Counted from the first letter of the stretch, positions 54,120 through 63,872 are shown. The stretch: 64,000 nucleotides of DNA from an uncultured Methanomassiliicoccales archaeon (GCA_934702355.1 CAKUXX010000007.1:1-64000); one strand, 5' to 3'. The notes: a model not told the origin generated them from the sequence alone. Translations and numbers: made by a program.

Positions 54120-54899
54120 TCAGGCCTTTCCGAGGATCCTCGGAACAAGTTTGTCTACGGCGTCGTCGGAGACCTCTTTCGAGGAGCACAGCATCAGAAG
54201 CCTGTGGTCCCCTATCAGGTCCCTGTCGAAGTACGCGCCGGCCTTCGCGGCCATGAACAGTCCCGGCAGGTAGTCCCATTTCTTGTTGATGAACCTGAAG
54301 TGTATGTCGGTGCGTCCGGATGACAGATACGCGTAATCCACGCAGGACGCTCCGAACATCTTGAACCTCCCCAGGAGGTCGTAGCATGTGCTCATCAGAC
54401 GGGCCTGTCCGACCCTGTACTCCTCCGCCCTGCGGCTGAAGTCACCGGTGGAGATTATGCATTCCTTCAGGGGCCTAGGCTCCGCGGTATGCATGGGGCA
54501 TCCGTTGAGACACGCTCCGGACTCATCGGCGACGTACATCTCGTCGAACACCGGAAGGTAGATGCACGACAATATCGGGACGCCGTCCTCCACAAGGGCC
54601 GCCTGCAGTCCGAAGAACGGGATGCCGCGGGTGTAGTTCATGGTCCCGTCTATCGGGTCGATGTACCAACAGCGCTCCCCTTCGGCCGCGTCGGGATGCG
54701 TCTCCTCGGAGATCACCGAATGGTCGGGGAACTCCTCGGAGATGCGGGAGAGGATGTACTTCTCGGTGGACACATCGGAATCCGTCACAACATCGTACAC
54801 ATTCAGCTCCGTGTCCTTCTCGTGCGCTGCACGGTTTCCCGACAGGACCTTGGGAGCTATGGTGCGGAAGACATCCTGGATGAAATCGGATTCCCTCAT
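54120..54899 (-). CDS. inositol monophosphatase-family phosphatase
   Basis: A 259-residue Mg-dependent phosphatase of the IMPase/FBPase superfamily. Metal and catalytic motifs: VTDSDVSTEKYILSRI, SVISEETHPDA (GEE-type), YIDPIDGTMNYTRG (DPIDGT) and a C-terminal KKWDYLPGLFMAAKAGA (WD motif). It may act on inositol phosphate, 3'-phosphoadenosine phosphate or sugar phosphates. ATG 54899 is the start; the much longer open frame upstream is antisense or overlapping with the PaaK gene and is not coding. It lies 8 bases after paaK and is last in the Sel1-PaaK-IMPase run. Confidence 0.88.
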   Translation of the reverse strand: MRESDFIQDVFRTIAPKVLSGNRAAHEKDTELNVYDVVTDSDVSTEKYILSRISEEFPDHSVISEETHPDAAEGERCWYIDPIDGTMNYTRGIPFFGLQAALVEDGVPILSCIYLPVFDEMYVADESGACLNGCPMHTAEPRPLKECIISTGDFSRRAEEYRVGQARLMSTCYDLLGRFKMFGASCVDYAYLSSGRTDIHFRFINKKWDYLPGLFMAAKAGAYFDRDLIGDHRLLMLCSSKEVSDDAVDKLVPRILGKA

Positions 54900-54907
54900 G
54901 TTACCAC

Positions 54908-56143
54908 TCAATACCTGTTGTCGAAGAAGCGGTTGGTCTTCTTCTCGCTGCGGGGCAGGTATCCGATCGGGACGGCGCGGGGGATGACGGTTATGCCTAT
55001 CCTGTCTTTGATGAGCTTTACGAGCTCCTTCTCCAGTTCCGGACGGGATTCCTCGGGAAGCTCCGTCTCCACATAGACCGTGACCTCGTCCTTTCCCATC
55101 AGGTGGTCGATCATGACCTGATATTCGCAACTCGCTCCGTCGATGGCCATGAGGACCTCGTCGAACTGGGCCGGGAACATGTTGACCCCTTTGACCTTGA
55201 CCATGTCGTCGGTCCTTCCGACGATGATGTCTATCCTGGGGAATCTGGAGCCGCATGGGCATTCGCCCGGGATTATGCGGGTGAGGTCGTGGGTCCTGTA
55301 CCTGATGAGCGGGGCTCCCTCTTTCCTCAGAGTGGTGATGACGAGCTCTCCGATGGTGCCGTCGGGGACGGTCTTCCCGGTCACCGGGTCGATGATCTCG
55401 AAATAGATGTAGTCGTCCCACATGTGGATGCCGTTGCGGTAGTCGCAGCTGATTCCTATCCCGGGGCCGTAGATCTCCGTGAGACCGTAGATGTCGTAGA
55501 ACTCGACGCCGAGATTATCAGCGATCTCCTTCCTCATCTTGTCTCCCCAGCGCTCGGAACCGATGATACCTTTGCGCAGTGCGAGACGGTCCCTGATGCC
55601 GCGCTTCTTGATCTCCTCGGCGAGGAGGAGGGCATAGGACGATGTGGCGCAGAGGACAGTGGTCTGGAGGTCCTCCATCATGCGCAGCTGCTTCTCGGTG
55701 TTCCCCGGACCCATGGGCACTGCCATGGCACCGAGCCTCTCACAACCAGCCTGGAATCCGATACCTGCAGTCCACAGCCCGTATCCGGGGGTGATGTGCA
55801 TGCGATCCCTCTCGGTTATACCGGCCATGCGGTAGCAGCGCTCGAATATAACGGCCCAGTCTTCGACATCCTTCTTGGTGTACGGGATGACGACGGGGGT
55901 CCCCGTGGTCCCCGAGGACGAATGGATCCTGACGATCTCCTTTTCGGGGACTGCTGCAAGACCGAGGGGGTATGCCTCGCGGAGGTCCGCCTTGTCCGTG
56001 AACGGAAGGGTCTCGAAATCCTCCTGAGTCTTGATGACGGATGTATCGACATCCTTGTACTTCTTCGCGTAGAACGGACTGCGGTCCTTTATGGAGGAAA
56101 GCAGGTCCAGTATGATCTCCTTCTGATACTCGTTCATCTTCAT
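54908..56143 (-). CDS. paaK: phenylacetate-CoA ligase family enzyme
   Basis: A 411-residue adenylate-forming enzyme. Motifs: SSGTTGTPVVIPYT (P-loop), YDIYGLTEIYGPGIG (adenylate binding), TLRKEGAPLIRYRTHDLTRI, IIVGRTDDMVKVKGVNMFP and a C-terminal RSEKKTNRFFDNRY carrying the catalytic Lys region. The family activates aryl acids as CoA thioesters; in methanogens it may scavenge phenylacetate or indoleacetate for aromatic amino acids by reductive carboxylation. Substrate is not readable here. ATG 56143 (MKMNEY) is used; an upstream Met is inside the Sel1 gene. Confidence 0.9.
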   Translation of the reverse strand: MKMNEYQKEIILDLLSSIKDRSPFYAKKYKDVDTSVIKTQEDFETLPFTDKADLREAYPLGLAAVPEKEIVRIHSSSGTTGTPVVIPYTKKDVEDWAVIFERCYRMAGITERDRMHITPGYGLWTAGIGFQAGCERLGAMAVPMGPGNTEKQLRMMEDLQTTVLCATSSYALLLAEEIKKRGIRDRLALRKGIIGSERWGDKMRKEIADNLGVEFYDIYGLTEIYGPGIGISCDYRNGIHMWDDYIYFEIIDPVTGKTVPDGTIGELVITTLRKEGAPLIRYRTHDLTRIIPGECPCGSRFPRIDIIVGRTDDMVKVKGVNMFPAQFDEVLMAIDGASCEYQVMIDHLMGKDEVTVYVETELPEESRPELEKELVKLIKDRIGITVIPRAVPIGYLPRSEKKTNRFFDNRY

Positions 56144-56147
56144 GATA

Positions 56148-56870
56148 TCACAATCCTGATAGTAACGCGGCTGCCTCCTCGTTTCCTCTGGCGGCTGCCT
56201 TTGAAAGCCATTTGCGGGCGTTGTTGACGCTGCGGACCATCCCCTCACCGGAGAGGGACATCCTGCCCAGCTCCAGCATGGCGTCGGGAGAGCCCATCTC
56301 CGCTCCGCGTGCGAAGTACTTCACGGCCTTGCTGACGTCCTTCTGGACGCCTTCTCCCGAGAGGTACATCGTACCGAGCCTGTATGCGGCCTTCTCGTAG
56401 CCCGCTTCCATGCATTTTTGATAATATTCCATTGCGCGTCCGGGATCGGCGGGCATTCCGCGGCCCTCTTGGAGAATGACGGCTGCACGGTACAGGCCCA
56501 TGACGCTTCCTGCCTCTGCGGACCTCATATACCACTCGAATGCCTTCTCCCAATCCTGCTCTATGCCCTCGACATCGGAGTACATGAATCCGAGGTTGAA
56601 CATGGCGCGGGCGTATCCTCCCTCTGCAGATCTGCGGTAGAGGTCCATGGCCTTCTCAAGGTCAAGGGACAATCCGCTCCCGTGGGCCCTCATGTGGCCC
56701 AGATTGCAGAGCGCTTCGGCATTGCCCTGATCCGCGGCGAGCCCGAACCAGCGGGCCGCCTCCCTGCGGTCCTGGACGACGCCGTCGCCGCTGAAGAACA
56801 TGTAACCCATGGCCACCTGTGCATCGGGATCCCCGGCCTTGGCCCTTGCCAGAACATCCTCGAATGCCAT
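56148..56870 (-). CDS. Sel1-repeat protein (third of the cluster)
   Basis: A 240-residue protein made almost entirely of Sel1 repeats, each about 36 residues with the pattern A...LG.MY..G.GV..D..KA..W (for example AQVAMGYMFFSGDGVVQDRREAARWFG). About six repeats, no signal peptide. Sel1 solenoids bind partner proteins, often as scaffolds. It ends 4 bases before paaK and begins one base after the preceding Sel1 gene's stop. Confidence 0.9.
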   Translation of the reverse strand: MAFEDVLARAKAGDPDAQVAMGYMFFSGDGVVQDRREAARWFGLAADQGNAEALCNLGHMRAHGSGLSLDLEKAMDLYRRSAEGGYARAMFNLGFMYSDVEGIEQDWEKAFEWYMRSAEAGSVMGLYRAAVILQEGRGMPADPGRAMEYYQKCMEAGYEKAAYRLGTMYLSGEGVQKDVSKAVKYFARGAEMGSPDAMLELGRMSLSGEGMVRSVNNARKWLSKAAARGNEEAAALLSGL

Positions 56871-56871
56871 G

Positions 56872-57960
56872 TCAGATGCTCCTGTGTGTGCGTCTCACAT
56901 AGATCTCGGGATGGTCGATGTACTTTCCGAGATAGTAGAACGCCGCGAGGAATCCGTTGTAGGCCGCGTCCGAGTACAGCTTGATCACACGATCCTCATC
57001 CTTTCCGAGTACCCCGCACTCGTAGAACTTTGCAAGGTAGAACTGCGCATCCTCTGAACCTGCAGTGGCAGCGCGGGCGAGAAGGTGCATCGCCTTCGCA
57101 TCATCCCTCTTGACCGCTATCCCCTGATGATGCATCATGGCGATGGCGAATAGCGCCTCCGGACTTCCGAGGTCGGCCGCCCTCTGATAATAGGAAAGGG
57201 CTCCATTCTCGTCACCCGACTCGAAGAACTCGTCCGCGTAGGCGAGGTCGTTGGCCCTCGCATCCATCTCCTTCTGGGAGTTCGTTGTCATCAGTTTGTG
57301 GAGCCTCACTTCGTAGGAGTCCTGCTCCCCGCCGTCGAGGGCGGCCATGACGGCATTCCAGCATATGGAGCACTTCTCGTGGCCCATGTCCACACCGTAC
57401 TTGTACCACCTGGCGGCCTCGAGCTTGTCGACATCGATCATGTTGAGTCCGTACTCATAGCTCATCCCGATCTTGAGGAACAGCTCTCCGTCCCCCGATA
57501 TGGCGACGGACGAGAACCATGTCTCGGCTTCCGGAAGGGATTGGGTGACGCCGAGTCCGTGTGCGAGCATATATCCGGTCTCGAACCTCGCTCTGGGGAT
57601 GCCCTGCTGTGCGGCGCGCTCATACCAATTGTAGGACATCTCGAGGTCCCTCGGCATGATGTATCCGCTGTTGTACTCGGAGCCCAGAGTGGCCTGTGCC
57701 TCGGCATTTCCCAGCTCGGCCGCCTTCTGAAGATGGTCCAGATAGTGGGCGACGTTCCTGGTCACGAACTCGCCTTCGATGTACATCTTGGCGAGCTCCC
57801 AATGAGCACGGGGGCATCCCTCTTCGGCGGCACGCTCATACCAGCGCACTGCCAAAGGCATGTCCTGTATGAGCTCCTTGCCGGTCTGATGGAAATATGC
57901 GACGGCGAGACAGGCGTACGGGTCACCCGCGTTGGCATCCTTCTTCAGATTGTCCTTCAC
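56872..57960 (-). CDS. Sel1-repeat protein (second of the cluster)
   Basis: A 362-residue Sel1 solenoid with about eight repeats. Examples are PYACLAVAYFHQTGKEL, RAHWELAKMYIEGEF and EALFAIAMMHHQGIAVKRDDAKAMHLLARAA. The middle (residues about 190-240, KCSICWNAVMAALDGGEQD...) departs from the consensus. No signal or membrane helix. It overlaps the upstream Sel1 gene by 4 bases. Confidence 0.9.
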   Translation of the reverse strand: MKDNLKKDANAGDPYACLAVAYFHQTGKELIQDMPLAVRWYERAAEEGCPRAHWELAKMYIEGEFVTRNVAHYLDHLQKAAELGNAEAQATLGSEYNSGYIMPRDLEMSYNWYERAAQQGIPRARFETGYMLAHGLGVTQSLPEAETWFSSVAISGDGELFLKIGMSYEYGLNMIDVDKLEAARWYKYGVDMGHEKCSICWNAVMAALDGGEQDSYEVRLHKLMTTNSQKEMDARANDLAYADEFFESGDENGALSYYQRAADLGSPEALFAIAMMHHQGIAVKRDDAKAMHLLARAATAGSEDAQFYLAKFYECGVLGKDEDRVIKLYSDAAYNGFLAAFYYLGKYIDHPEIYVRRTHRSI

Positions 57961-59426
57961 CTAGATCTCTCCGTCTTGATCTTGTTCAGGAGGGCGAGCG
58001 CATCGGGATCGCCCTGCTTGGCGGCCATGTTGAGGAACCTCTTGGCCTTGATGTTGCTCTTGGGGACGTATTTACCCTCGTAGTAGAGCTTTCCGAGGTA
58101 GTATTGGGCCTCGTAGTAGCCGGTGTCCGCGGATTCGTTGAGGAGCCTGAGTCCTTCGTCGACATCCTGGTCGCAGCCCGTTCCCGTGATCTTGAACATT
58201 CCGAGGAACGCCTTGGCGGCGGGATGTCCCTGCTCCGCAGCCTGGTCGAACCACATGGCGGCCTCCTTCGGGTCCTTCTCGGTTCCCCTTCCCTCGTAGT
58301 AGAAGCATCCGAGGCAGTACTGGGAGTTGACCTCTCCCATCTCCCCTGCATCCCTGAAGTATTTGAGGGCCATGGATTCGTCCCTGTCGAAGTAGTATCC
58401 GGAACCGTACATGCATCCCAGTGCGTACTGCGCGTATCCGTTGCATCTGTCCGCGGCCATCTGGAACCATTTGGCGGCTTTCGCATAGTCCTTGGGTACC
58501 AGCTGTCCTTCGAAGCACATGTTGGCGAAGTCCACCATGGCCTGCTGGTATCCGCCCTCGCAGGACTTCTCCAGCCATTTGACGGCCATCGACGGGTCGC
58601 GGGGTGCTCCCTGCCCGTAGGCGTAGATCATCCCTATCTGATACTGTGCCTCGGCGTGTCCGTGCTCTGCTGCGAGTCCGAACATCCTTGCGGCCTCCCT
58701 GTCGTCCGTGTAGCGGTTCTTGGGGGTGGCGTGGATGCAGCCCATCGCGAACTCCGCGTCCGGATTGTCGGCGTCGACTCCCTTCTCGTACCAAGAGACT
58801 GCGCTTGCGAAATCGGGCTCGGTGTCGCAGAGACCCTCGTCATACATCTTTCCGAGACGGTACATGGCGCGTCCGCATCCGTTGTCGGCGGCTGCCTTCA
58901 ACCATTTGACGGCCTTCTCATGGTCCTTGCGGACACCTTTTCCCATGAGGTACATGAATCCAACTGTGTCCTGCGCCTCGACGTCGTCGTTCTCGGCGCA
59001 AACGGTGTAGAACCTTACCGCCTCGACATGGTCCTTCTTGACACAGGAAGAGCCTTTCTCATAGAGGTCGAACAGCTTCCTGCAGGCGTCGACGTCCCTC
59101 TCCTCGCCTCTGAGCCTCAGGGCCATGACCTTGTCCTGGACCTCAGGCTCGTTGCGTTTCATCTCCTCGCAGACGATGGAAGCGGGGCGGTATCCTGCCG
59201 CGGCGGACAGGGACATGATCTCGGATGCGGTCTTGCGGTCCTGTGGACAGCCTTCGCCGAGATAGAGGAAGAGTGCATGGAGATACTGCGCATCCGGCTC
59301 CCCCTGCGATGAGCCTGCCTCCGCTTGGGAAGCTGCCTGACGTATATCGAATTCGGGGGAAGCGCAGTCCAAATATCTGCGGGATGGGGTGAACAACCCG
59401 CCATCCATGCTCGTTGACTGGGACAT
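57957..59426 (-). CDS. Sel1-repeat protein (first of the cluster)
   Basis: A 489-residue Sel1 solenoid with around eleven or twelve repeats, such as AQDTVGFMYLMGKGVRKDHEKAVKWLKAAA and AMYRLGKMYDEGL. The N-terminal 45 residues (SMDGGLFTPSRRYLDCASPE) are not repetitive, and there is no signal. As the first gene of a five-gene minus-strand run (three Sel1 proteins, PaaK, IMPase), it probably sets the operon's expression from a promoter before 59426. The three products may form one scaffold. Confidence 0.92.
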   Translation of the reverse strand: MSQSTSMDGGLFTPSRRYLDCASPEFDIRQAASQAEAGSSQGEPDAQYLHALFLYLGEGCPQDRKTASEIMSLSAAAGYRPASIVCEEMKRNEPEVQDKVMALRLRGEERDVDACRKLFDLYEKGSSCVKKDHVEAVRFYTVCAENDDVEAQDTVGFMYLMGKGVRKDHEKAVKWLKAAADNGCGRAMYRLGKMYDEGLCDTEPDFASAVSWYEKGVDADNPDAEFAMGCIHATPKNRYTDDREAARMFGLAAEHGHAEAQYQIGMIYAYGQGAPRDPSMAVKWLEKSCEGGYQQAMVDFANMCFEGQLVPKDYAKAAKWFQMAADRCNGYAQYALGCMYGSGYYFDRDESMALKYFRDAGEMGEVNSQYCLGCFYYEGRGTEKDPKEAAMWFDQAAEQGHPAAKAFLGMFKITGTGCDQDVDEGLRLLNESADTGYYEAQYYLGKLYYEGKYVPKSNIKAKRFLNMAAKQGDPDALALLNKIKTERSR

Positions 59427-59482
59427 GGTCTCTACTCAAGACACAGTTAATAATAATGTTTGCGAGGGTCCGCAACGGACCC

Positions 59483-60040
59483 TCAGAAAAGGTTGACGAA
59501 ATACTCGTGGACGGTCCTGTCGGAGGTGAGCTCCGGATGGAACGCACAGGCGATCTGATTGCCGTACCTGACGGCAACGGGATATCCGTCGTAGCCGCAG
59601 AGCGTCTCGACGCCCTCTCCGCATGATGTCACACGCGGTGCGCGGATGAACTCCAAGGGGATCTCCTTTCCGCAGAAGTCGCCCGTGGCGGAGAAGCTTC
59701 CAAGCTGACGCCCGTATGCGTTCCTCTTGACCGCTATGGGCATCGTGGCGAAATGCTCGATCCCGCCCTCGACATCCTTGGCGAGCATGATCATGCCCGC
59801 ACAGGTGCCGAGAACAGGGGTCCCGGATTCGATAAGCCCCTTGATCCTATCGAACATGCCGAGATCCCTGGTGAGCTTGCCCATGACAGTGCTCTCTCCG
59901 CCCGGAAGTACGAGCGCATCGGGGGCGGCGTCGAGGTCGGACTTCTTCCTGATCTCGAACCATTCCGCTCCGATGTCGGAGAGGACATCCTCGTGCTCCC
60001 TGAATGCTCCCTGGACCGCGAGGACGCCTATGCGGCTCAT
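59483..60040 (-). CDS. pdxT: pyridoxal 5'-phosphate synthase glutaminase subunit PdxT
   Basis: A 185-residue glutamine amidotransferase that supplies ammonia to PdxS for de novo vitamin B6 synthesis. It has [29 protein letters not shown], the nucleophile Cys in [12 protein letters not shown] and the catalytic His-x-Glu in [11 protein letters not shown]. Start overlaps the pdxS stop by 4 bases. Confidence 0.96.
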   Translation of the reverse strand: MSRIGVLAVQGAFREHEDVLSDIGAEWFEIRKKSDLDAAPDALVLPGGESTVMGKLTRDLGMFDRIKGLIESGTPVLGTCAGMIMLAKDVEGGIEHFATMPIAVKRNAYGRQLGSFSATGDFCGKEIPLEFIRAPRVTSCGEGVETLCGYDGYPVAVRYGNQIACAFHPELTSDRTVHEYFVNLF

Positions 60041-60927
60041 TGACCGCGCTCCGCCATCTTGATGTTCTCGAGCTTCTCGATCTCATCCTTGTTGATTCCG
60101 ACCATGGCCTCTCCGAGGTCCTCGGAGACCTCTGCGAGGACCTTGGGGTTGTTGAAGTCGGTGACCGCCCTGACGATGGCCGCCGCCCTCTTCTCGGGGT
60201 TGCCGGACTTGAAGATTCCGGATCCGACGAAGACTCCGTCCGCGCCGAGCTGCATCATGAGAGCAGCATCTGCGGGGGTGGCGACTCCGCCTGCGGCGAA
60301 GTTGACCACGGGGAGCTTTCCGTTCTCGTGAACGTACTTTGCAAGGTCGAGGGGGACCTGGAGCTGCTTGGCGTACTCGTAGACCTCGTCGTCCCTGATG
60401 GATTTGAGCTCTGCGATCTGCTTGTTCATGGCCCTCATGTGGGAAACGGCCTGGACGACGTCTCCGGTTCCGGGCTCTCCCTTGGTCCTGATCATCGAGG
60501 CTCCCTCTCCGATCCTCCTGAGTGCCTCGCCGAGGTCCCTGGCTCCGCAGACGAAGGGGACCTTGAACTGTGTCTTGTCGATGTGGTAGACATCATCCGC
60601 GGGAGAAAGGACCTCGGACTCGTCGATGTAGTCGATCTCGATGGCCTCGAGGATCTGGGCCTCGACGAAGTGTCCGATCCTGCATTTCGCCATGACGGGG
60701 ATGGAAACGGCATCCTGAATGCCTTTGATCATCTTGGGGTCGGACATCCTGGAGACTCCTCCGGCAGCCCTGATGTCTGCGGGGATCCTCTCGAGCGCCA
60801 TGACGGCGCAGGCTCCTGCGGCTTCCGCGATCTTCGCCTGCTCGGGCGTGGTGACGTCCATGATGACGCCACCTTTCAGCATCTGGGCCAGTTCCTTGTT
60901 GAGTCCGTACCTGTTCTCGGTTGTCAT
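60037..60927 (-). CDS. pdxS: pyridoxal 5'-phosphate synthase subunit PdxS
   Basis: A 296-residue TIM-barrel subunit that builds PLP from ribose 5-phosphate, glyceraldehyde 3-phosphate and ammonia. It has [32 protein letters not shown], catalytic Lys in [35 protein letters not shown] and [24 protein letters not shown] precedes the ATG, and a TATA-like CTATAAAAC lies at about 60981-60989. Confidence 0.97.
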   Translation of the reverse strand: MTTENRYGLNKELAQMLKGGVIMDVTTPEQAKIAEAAGACAVMALERIPADIRAAGGVSRMSDPKMIKGIQDAVSIPVMAKCRIGHFVEAQILEAIEIDYIDESEVLSPADDVYHIDKTQFKVPFVCGARDLGEALRRIGEGASMIRTKGEPGTGDVVQAVSHMRAMNKQIAELKSIRDDEVYEYAKQLQVPLDLAKYVHENGKLPVVNFAAGGVATPADAALMMQLGADGVFVGSGIFKSGNPEKRAAAIVRAVTDFNNPKVLAEVSEDLGEAMVGINKDEIEKLENIKMAERGQ

Positions 60928-61159
60928 ACTAACACCTCTTCCGTTCTCCGGAAGGCTGGGTCGGCCGATTCATACATAGGTTTTATAGTTTCCTACAAAA
61001 TCCGTATGAAATGGTGTAATAGAATATTATTGTACATCAGATACCAAATTAGTTCCATGACCTTTAATCATCCATGGTGCCTGTTTTCATGCCTTACGTC
61101 ACGGAAAATACACTAAAAACGACTTATAAACCGCAATTCATATCACATCATTTTTAAAC

Positions 61160-61210
61160 ATGTCCTCAATCTATGACACGATAGCCAATGTGTACCGAAC
61201 CGAACAATGA
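61160..61210 (+). other. short upstream reading frame overlapping a Sel1 gene start
   Basis: ATG 61160 opens a 16-codon frame (MSSIYDTIANVYRTEQ) that ends at 61210, 20 bases inside the next gene. It is the first ATG after a TATA-like box (CTTATAAAC, about 61124-61132). It could be a leader peptide, or it could mark a frameshifted true N-terminus of the Sel1 protein. Confidence 0.3.
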
Positions 61211-61859
61211 AGAGCCACTTGAGTGGGCCAAGTTCGTCCTCCGCAACCGCAGGGAGGGTGAGTACACATCTGCATACAACATCCTTATCAGACTGGCGAA
61301 GGACAATGTCGCCGACGCCCAATATTATGTTGGCCTGATGTACGCCCGCGGTCAGGGAGTCCCCAAGGACTACGATGCTGCGGCATCATGGTTCGTCAGG
61401 GCCCATGAGCAGAAGCACAAGGGTGCATCGTTCTTCCTCGGCAAGATGCATGCGACAGGGGTCGGACTCTCCAAGGACTCCAACAAGGCTCTGTCCTATT
61501 TCGAGGAATGCGCGGATGTCGACGCGAGGGCGCAGTACGAAATCGGACTGCTATACTTCGACGACGATCAGATCCGTCATGACTACGCCAAATCCGCGGA
61601 ATTCCTGGGAATGGCGGCATCCAACGGACATCCGGAGGCTCAGTTCATGCTCGGCCAGTTCTACAAGAACGGCGTCGGAGTGGAGAAGAACATCGACGAA
61701 TGCGTCAGATGGCTGTCGGCAGCTGCATACAACAGACACAAGGGTGCTCAGATCCTCCTCGGCAACATGTACAGGATGGGGGACGGCGTACCTGTCGACA
61801 GGGTCGAATCCGACGCATGGTACGACATGGCCGACGGCAAATCGAATCCTCAGAGATGA
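61188..61859 (+). CDS. Sel1-repeat protein
   Basis: A 223-residue Sel1 solenoid of about five repeats (DAQYYVGLMYARGQGVPKDYDAAASWFVRA; EAQFMLGQFYKNGVGVEKNIDECVRWL; GAQILLGNMYRMGDGVPVDRVES). No signal or membrane segment. It is transcribed alone, apart from the three-gene Sel1 cluster, and ends before two hairpins shared with fhs. Confidence 0.9.
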   Translation: MCTEPNNEEPLEWAKFVLRNRREGEYTSAYNILIRLAKDNVADAQYYVGLMYARGQGVPKDYDAAASWFVRAHEQKHKGASFFLGKMHATGVGLSKDSNKALSYFEECADVDARAQYEIGLLYFDDDQIRHDYAKSAEFLGMAASNGHPEAQFMLGQFYKNGVGVEKNIDECVRWLSAAAYNRHKGAQILLGNMYRMGDGVPVDRVESDAWYDMADGKSNPQR

Positions 61860-61892
61860 GCATCCGTCCGCTTCTTTTTTAGTAAATATTGG

Positions 61893-61950
61893 ACAGACCC
61901 CGTTTCCGGGACCTGTCTGAAAAAAGAATGAGGTGGGTTCGACCCCACCT
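61893..61950. terminator. two hairpins between convergent Sel1 and fhs genes
   Basis: The first is an imperfect stem formed by GACAG...CCCG and CGGG...CTGTC (61892-61917), followed by A-run and, on the minus strand, preceded by T-run. The second is AGGTGGG-TTCGAC-CCCACCT (61931-61950), 9 bases past the fhs stop on its strand. Confidence 0.55.
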
Positions 61951-61959
61951 GTTTTGGTC

Positions 61960-63636
61960 TCACTTGAGTCCGATGATCCTTCCGTCGTCGGTGAGGTCCA
62001 TCCTCATCGCTGCGGGCACCTTGGGGAGTCCGGGCATGAGGGTGAGCGTTCCGCACACGGGGACGACGAAGCCGGCTCCGGAGGACAGCTGGACCTCTCT
62101 GACGTTGAGGGTCCATCCCCTGGGCGCTCCCTTCTTCTTGGAATCGTCGGTGAGGGATGCCTGTGTCTTCGCGATGCACACGGGGAGGTTTCCGAATCCG
62201 TCTGCCTCGATCTGTGCGATGGCCTTCTCCGCTACTGCAGAGTATGTGACCGCTCCGGCTCCGTAAATCTTGGTTGCGACAGCCTCGATCTTCTCCTTGA
62301 TGGATGCCTCGTCGGGGTAGAGGAACTTGAAGTCAGGCTTGGAGTTCTCGAGTGCGTCGAGGACTGTGTTGGCCAAGGGGATCGCTCCCTCTCCGCCCTT
62401 GATGAACGCATCGGAGAACGCGACCCTGACGCCGAGCTCCTTGCAGTGCTCCATGACCAGGTCCATCTCCTCCTGGGAGTCGTGCTCAAAGTGGTTGATG
62501 GAGACGACGATCGGAAGTCCGTACGAGGACATGTTCTCGATGTGCTTGTCGAGGTTGCAGAGTCCCTTCCTGAGTGTGTCGACGGTAAGTGTCTCGGGCT
62601 GGTCGAGGAGTCCTCCGCCGTGGGTCATGAGCGCCCTGATGGATGCGACGATGACGACGCAGTCGGGCCTCATGCCGGACTGCCTGCAGACGATGTCCAT
62701 GAACTTCTCTCCGCCGAGGTCGGAGGCGAATCCCGCCTCTGTGATGACGTAGTCCCCGAGCTTCAGAGCGGCCTTCGTGGCGATGATGCTGTTGGTTCCG
62801 TGGGCGATGTTCGCGAACGGGAATCCGTGGACGAAGACGGGCTCTCCCTCGAGTGTCTGGACGAGGTTGGGGTTGATGGCGTCCTTGAGCAGGACCATCA
62901 TGCTTCCGACGCACTTGAGGTCGGCGACGGTGACGGGCTTGCCGTCGTATGTGTATGCGACGACCATGGCCTCCAGCCTCCTCCTGAGGTCCGCCCTGTC
63001 GGTGGACAGAGCGAGGATGGCGGAGATCTCGGATGCGGATGTTATGAGGAATCCTGCCTCGTGGGGGACTCCTCCGAGGATCCTGTCCCTTCCGAGACCG
63101 GTCACGATGTTCCTGAGCTCACGGGCGTTGATGTCCATGGCCTTCTTGAGGACGATCTTCGTGGGGTCGATGTTGAGCGGGTTGTCCCTGACAAGCTCGT
63201 TGTCGATGATCGCCGACAGGAGGTTGTGTGCCGCTGTGACCGCGTGGATGTCACCTGTGAAGTGGAGATCGATGTCCCACATGGGGTAGACCTGGGAGTA
63301 ACCTCCTCCGGTCGCTCCTCCCTTGATTCCGAAAGTGGGTCCGATGGAAGGCTCCCTGAGGGCACCGACGACTTTCTTGCCGAGTTTTCCGAGACCCTGG
63401 ATGAGTCCGATGGTCGTGACGGTCTTTCCCTCACCTGCGGGCGTGGGTGTGATGGCTGTGACGACCACGAGCTTTCCGTCTTTCTTGTCCTTCAACTTCT
63501 CGATGCTGGCAAGGGGGACCTTGGCGATGCTCCTGCCGTAGAGCTGGATCTCGTCCTCGGAAAGGCCGATCTTAGCGGCTACTTCCCTGATGTCCATGAC
63601 CTTTGCCGATTCCGCAATCTCGATGTCTGTCATCAT
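61960..63636 (-). CDS. fhs: formate-tetrahydrofolate ligase
   Basis: ATP-dependent attachment of formate to tetrahydrofolate, giving 10-formyl-THF for purine and one-carbon metabolism. It has 558 residues, normal length. Motifs: TPTPAGEGKTVTTIGLIQGL (P-loop), LREPSIGPTFGIKGGATGGGYSQVYPM, FTGDIHAVTAAHNLL and EAGFASDLGGEKFMDI. It starts at ATG 63636 or the next codon (MTDIEI). An AT-rich TTTTTTAAGC at about 63660-63669 on this strand is a likely TATA box. It fits the H4F-type one-carbon metabolism of Methanomassiliicoccales; the gene may be of bacterial origin. Confidence 0.97.
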   Translation of the reverse strand: MMTDIEIAESAKVMDIREVAAKIGLSEDEIQLYGRSIAKVPLASIEKLKDKKDGKLVVVTAITPTPAGEGKTVTTIGLIQGLGKLGKKVVGALREPSIGPTFGIKGGATGGGYSQVYPMWDIDLHFTGDIHAVTAAHNLLSAIIDNELVRDNPLNIDPTKIVLKKAMDINARELRNIVTGLGRDRILGGVPHEAGFLITSASEISAILALSTDRADLRRRLEAMVVAYTYDGKPVTVADLKCVGSMMVLLKDAINPNLVQTLEGEPVFVHGFPFANIAHGTNSIIATKAALKLGDYVITEAGFASDLGGEKFMDIVCRQSGMRPDCVVIVASIRALMTHGGGLLDQPETLTVDTLRKGLCNLDKHIENMSSYGLPIVVSINHFEHDSQEEMDLVMEHCKELGVRVAFSDAFIKGGEGAIPLANTVLDALENSKPDFKFLYPDEASIKEKIEAVATKIYGAGAVTYSAVAEKAIAQIEADGFGNLPVCIAKTQASLTDDSKKKGAPRGWTLNVREVQLSSGAGFVVPVCGTLTLMPGLPKVPAAMRMDLTDDGRIIGLK

Positions 63637-63872
63637 GTAGGATTGTGTACAACTGACTGCTTAAAAAACCAATTGTCTCCACAATGAAACGGAACAACAC
63701 ACTGGCTCGGAACCGCTTGCGGGTATCATCATAAGATTTAGTTTCGAGTCCTGCTCAGTCATATGACGCCTTTCCGAAGACAATCTAATATAGGAGTTCG
63801 TCGGCACGGAGGTTTTCCTGCCCCTATTGAGAGATTATCAATCATTATGGCCTCCGAAAAAGTTAGGCAGAA

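Noticed and set aside
61931..61950. tRNA T-arm-like sequence GGTGGGTTCGACCCCACC
   Set aside because: No acceptor, D or anticodon arm around it; it is a hairpin past the fhs stop.
61933..63687. Plus-strand open frame of 584 codons opposite fhs
   Set aside because: Shadow of the highly biased fhs codons; the product is Asp/Gly/Leu-rich without recognisable domains.
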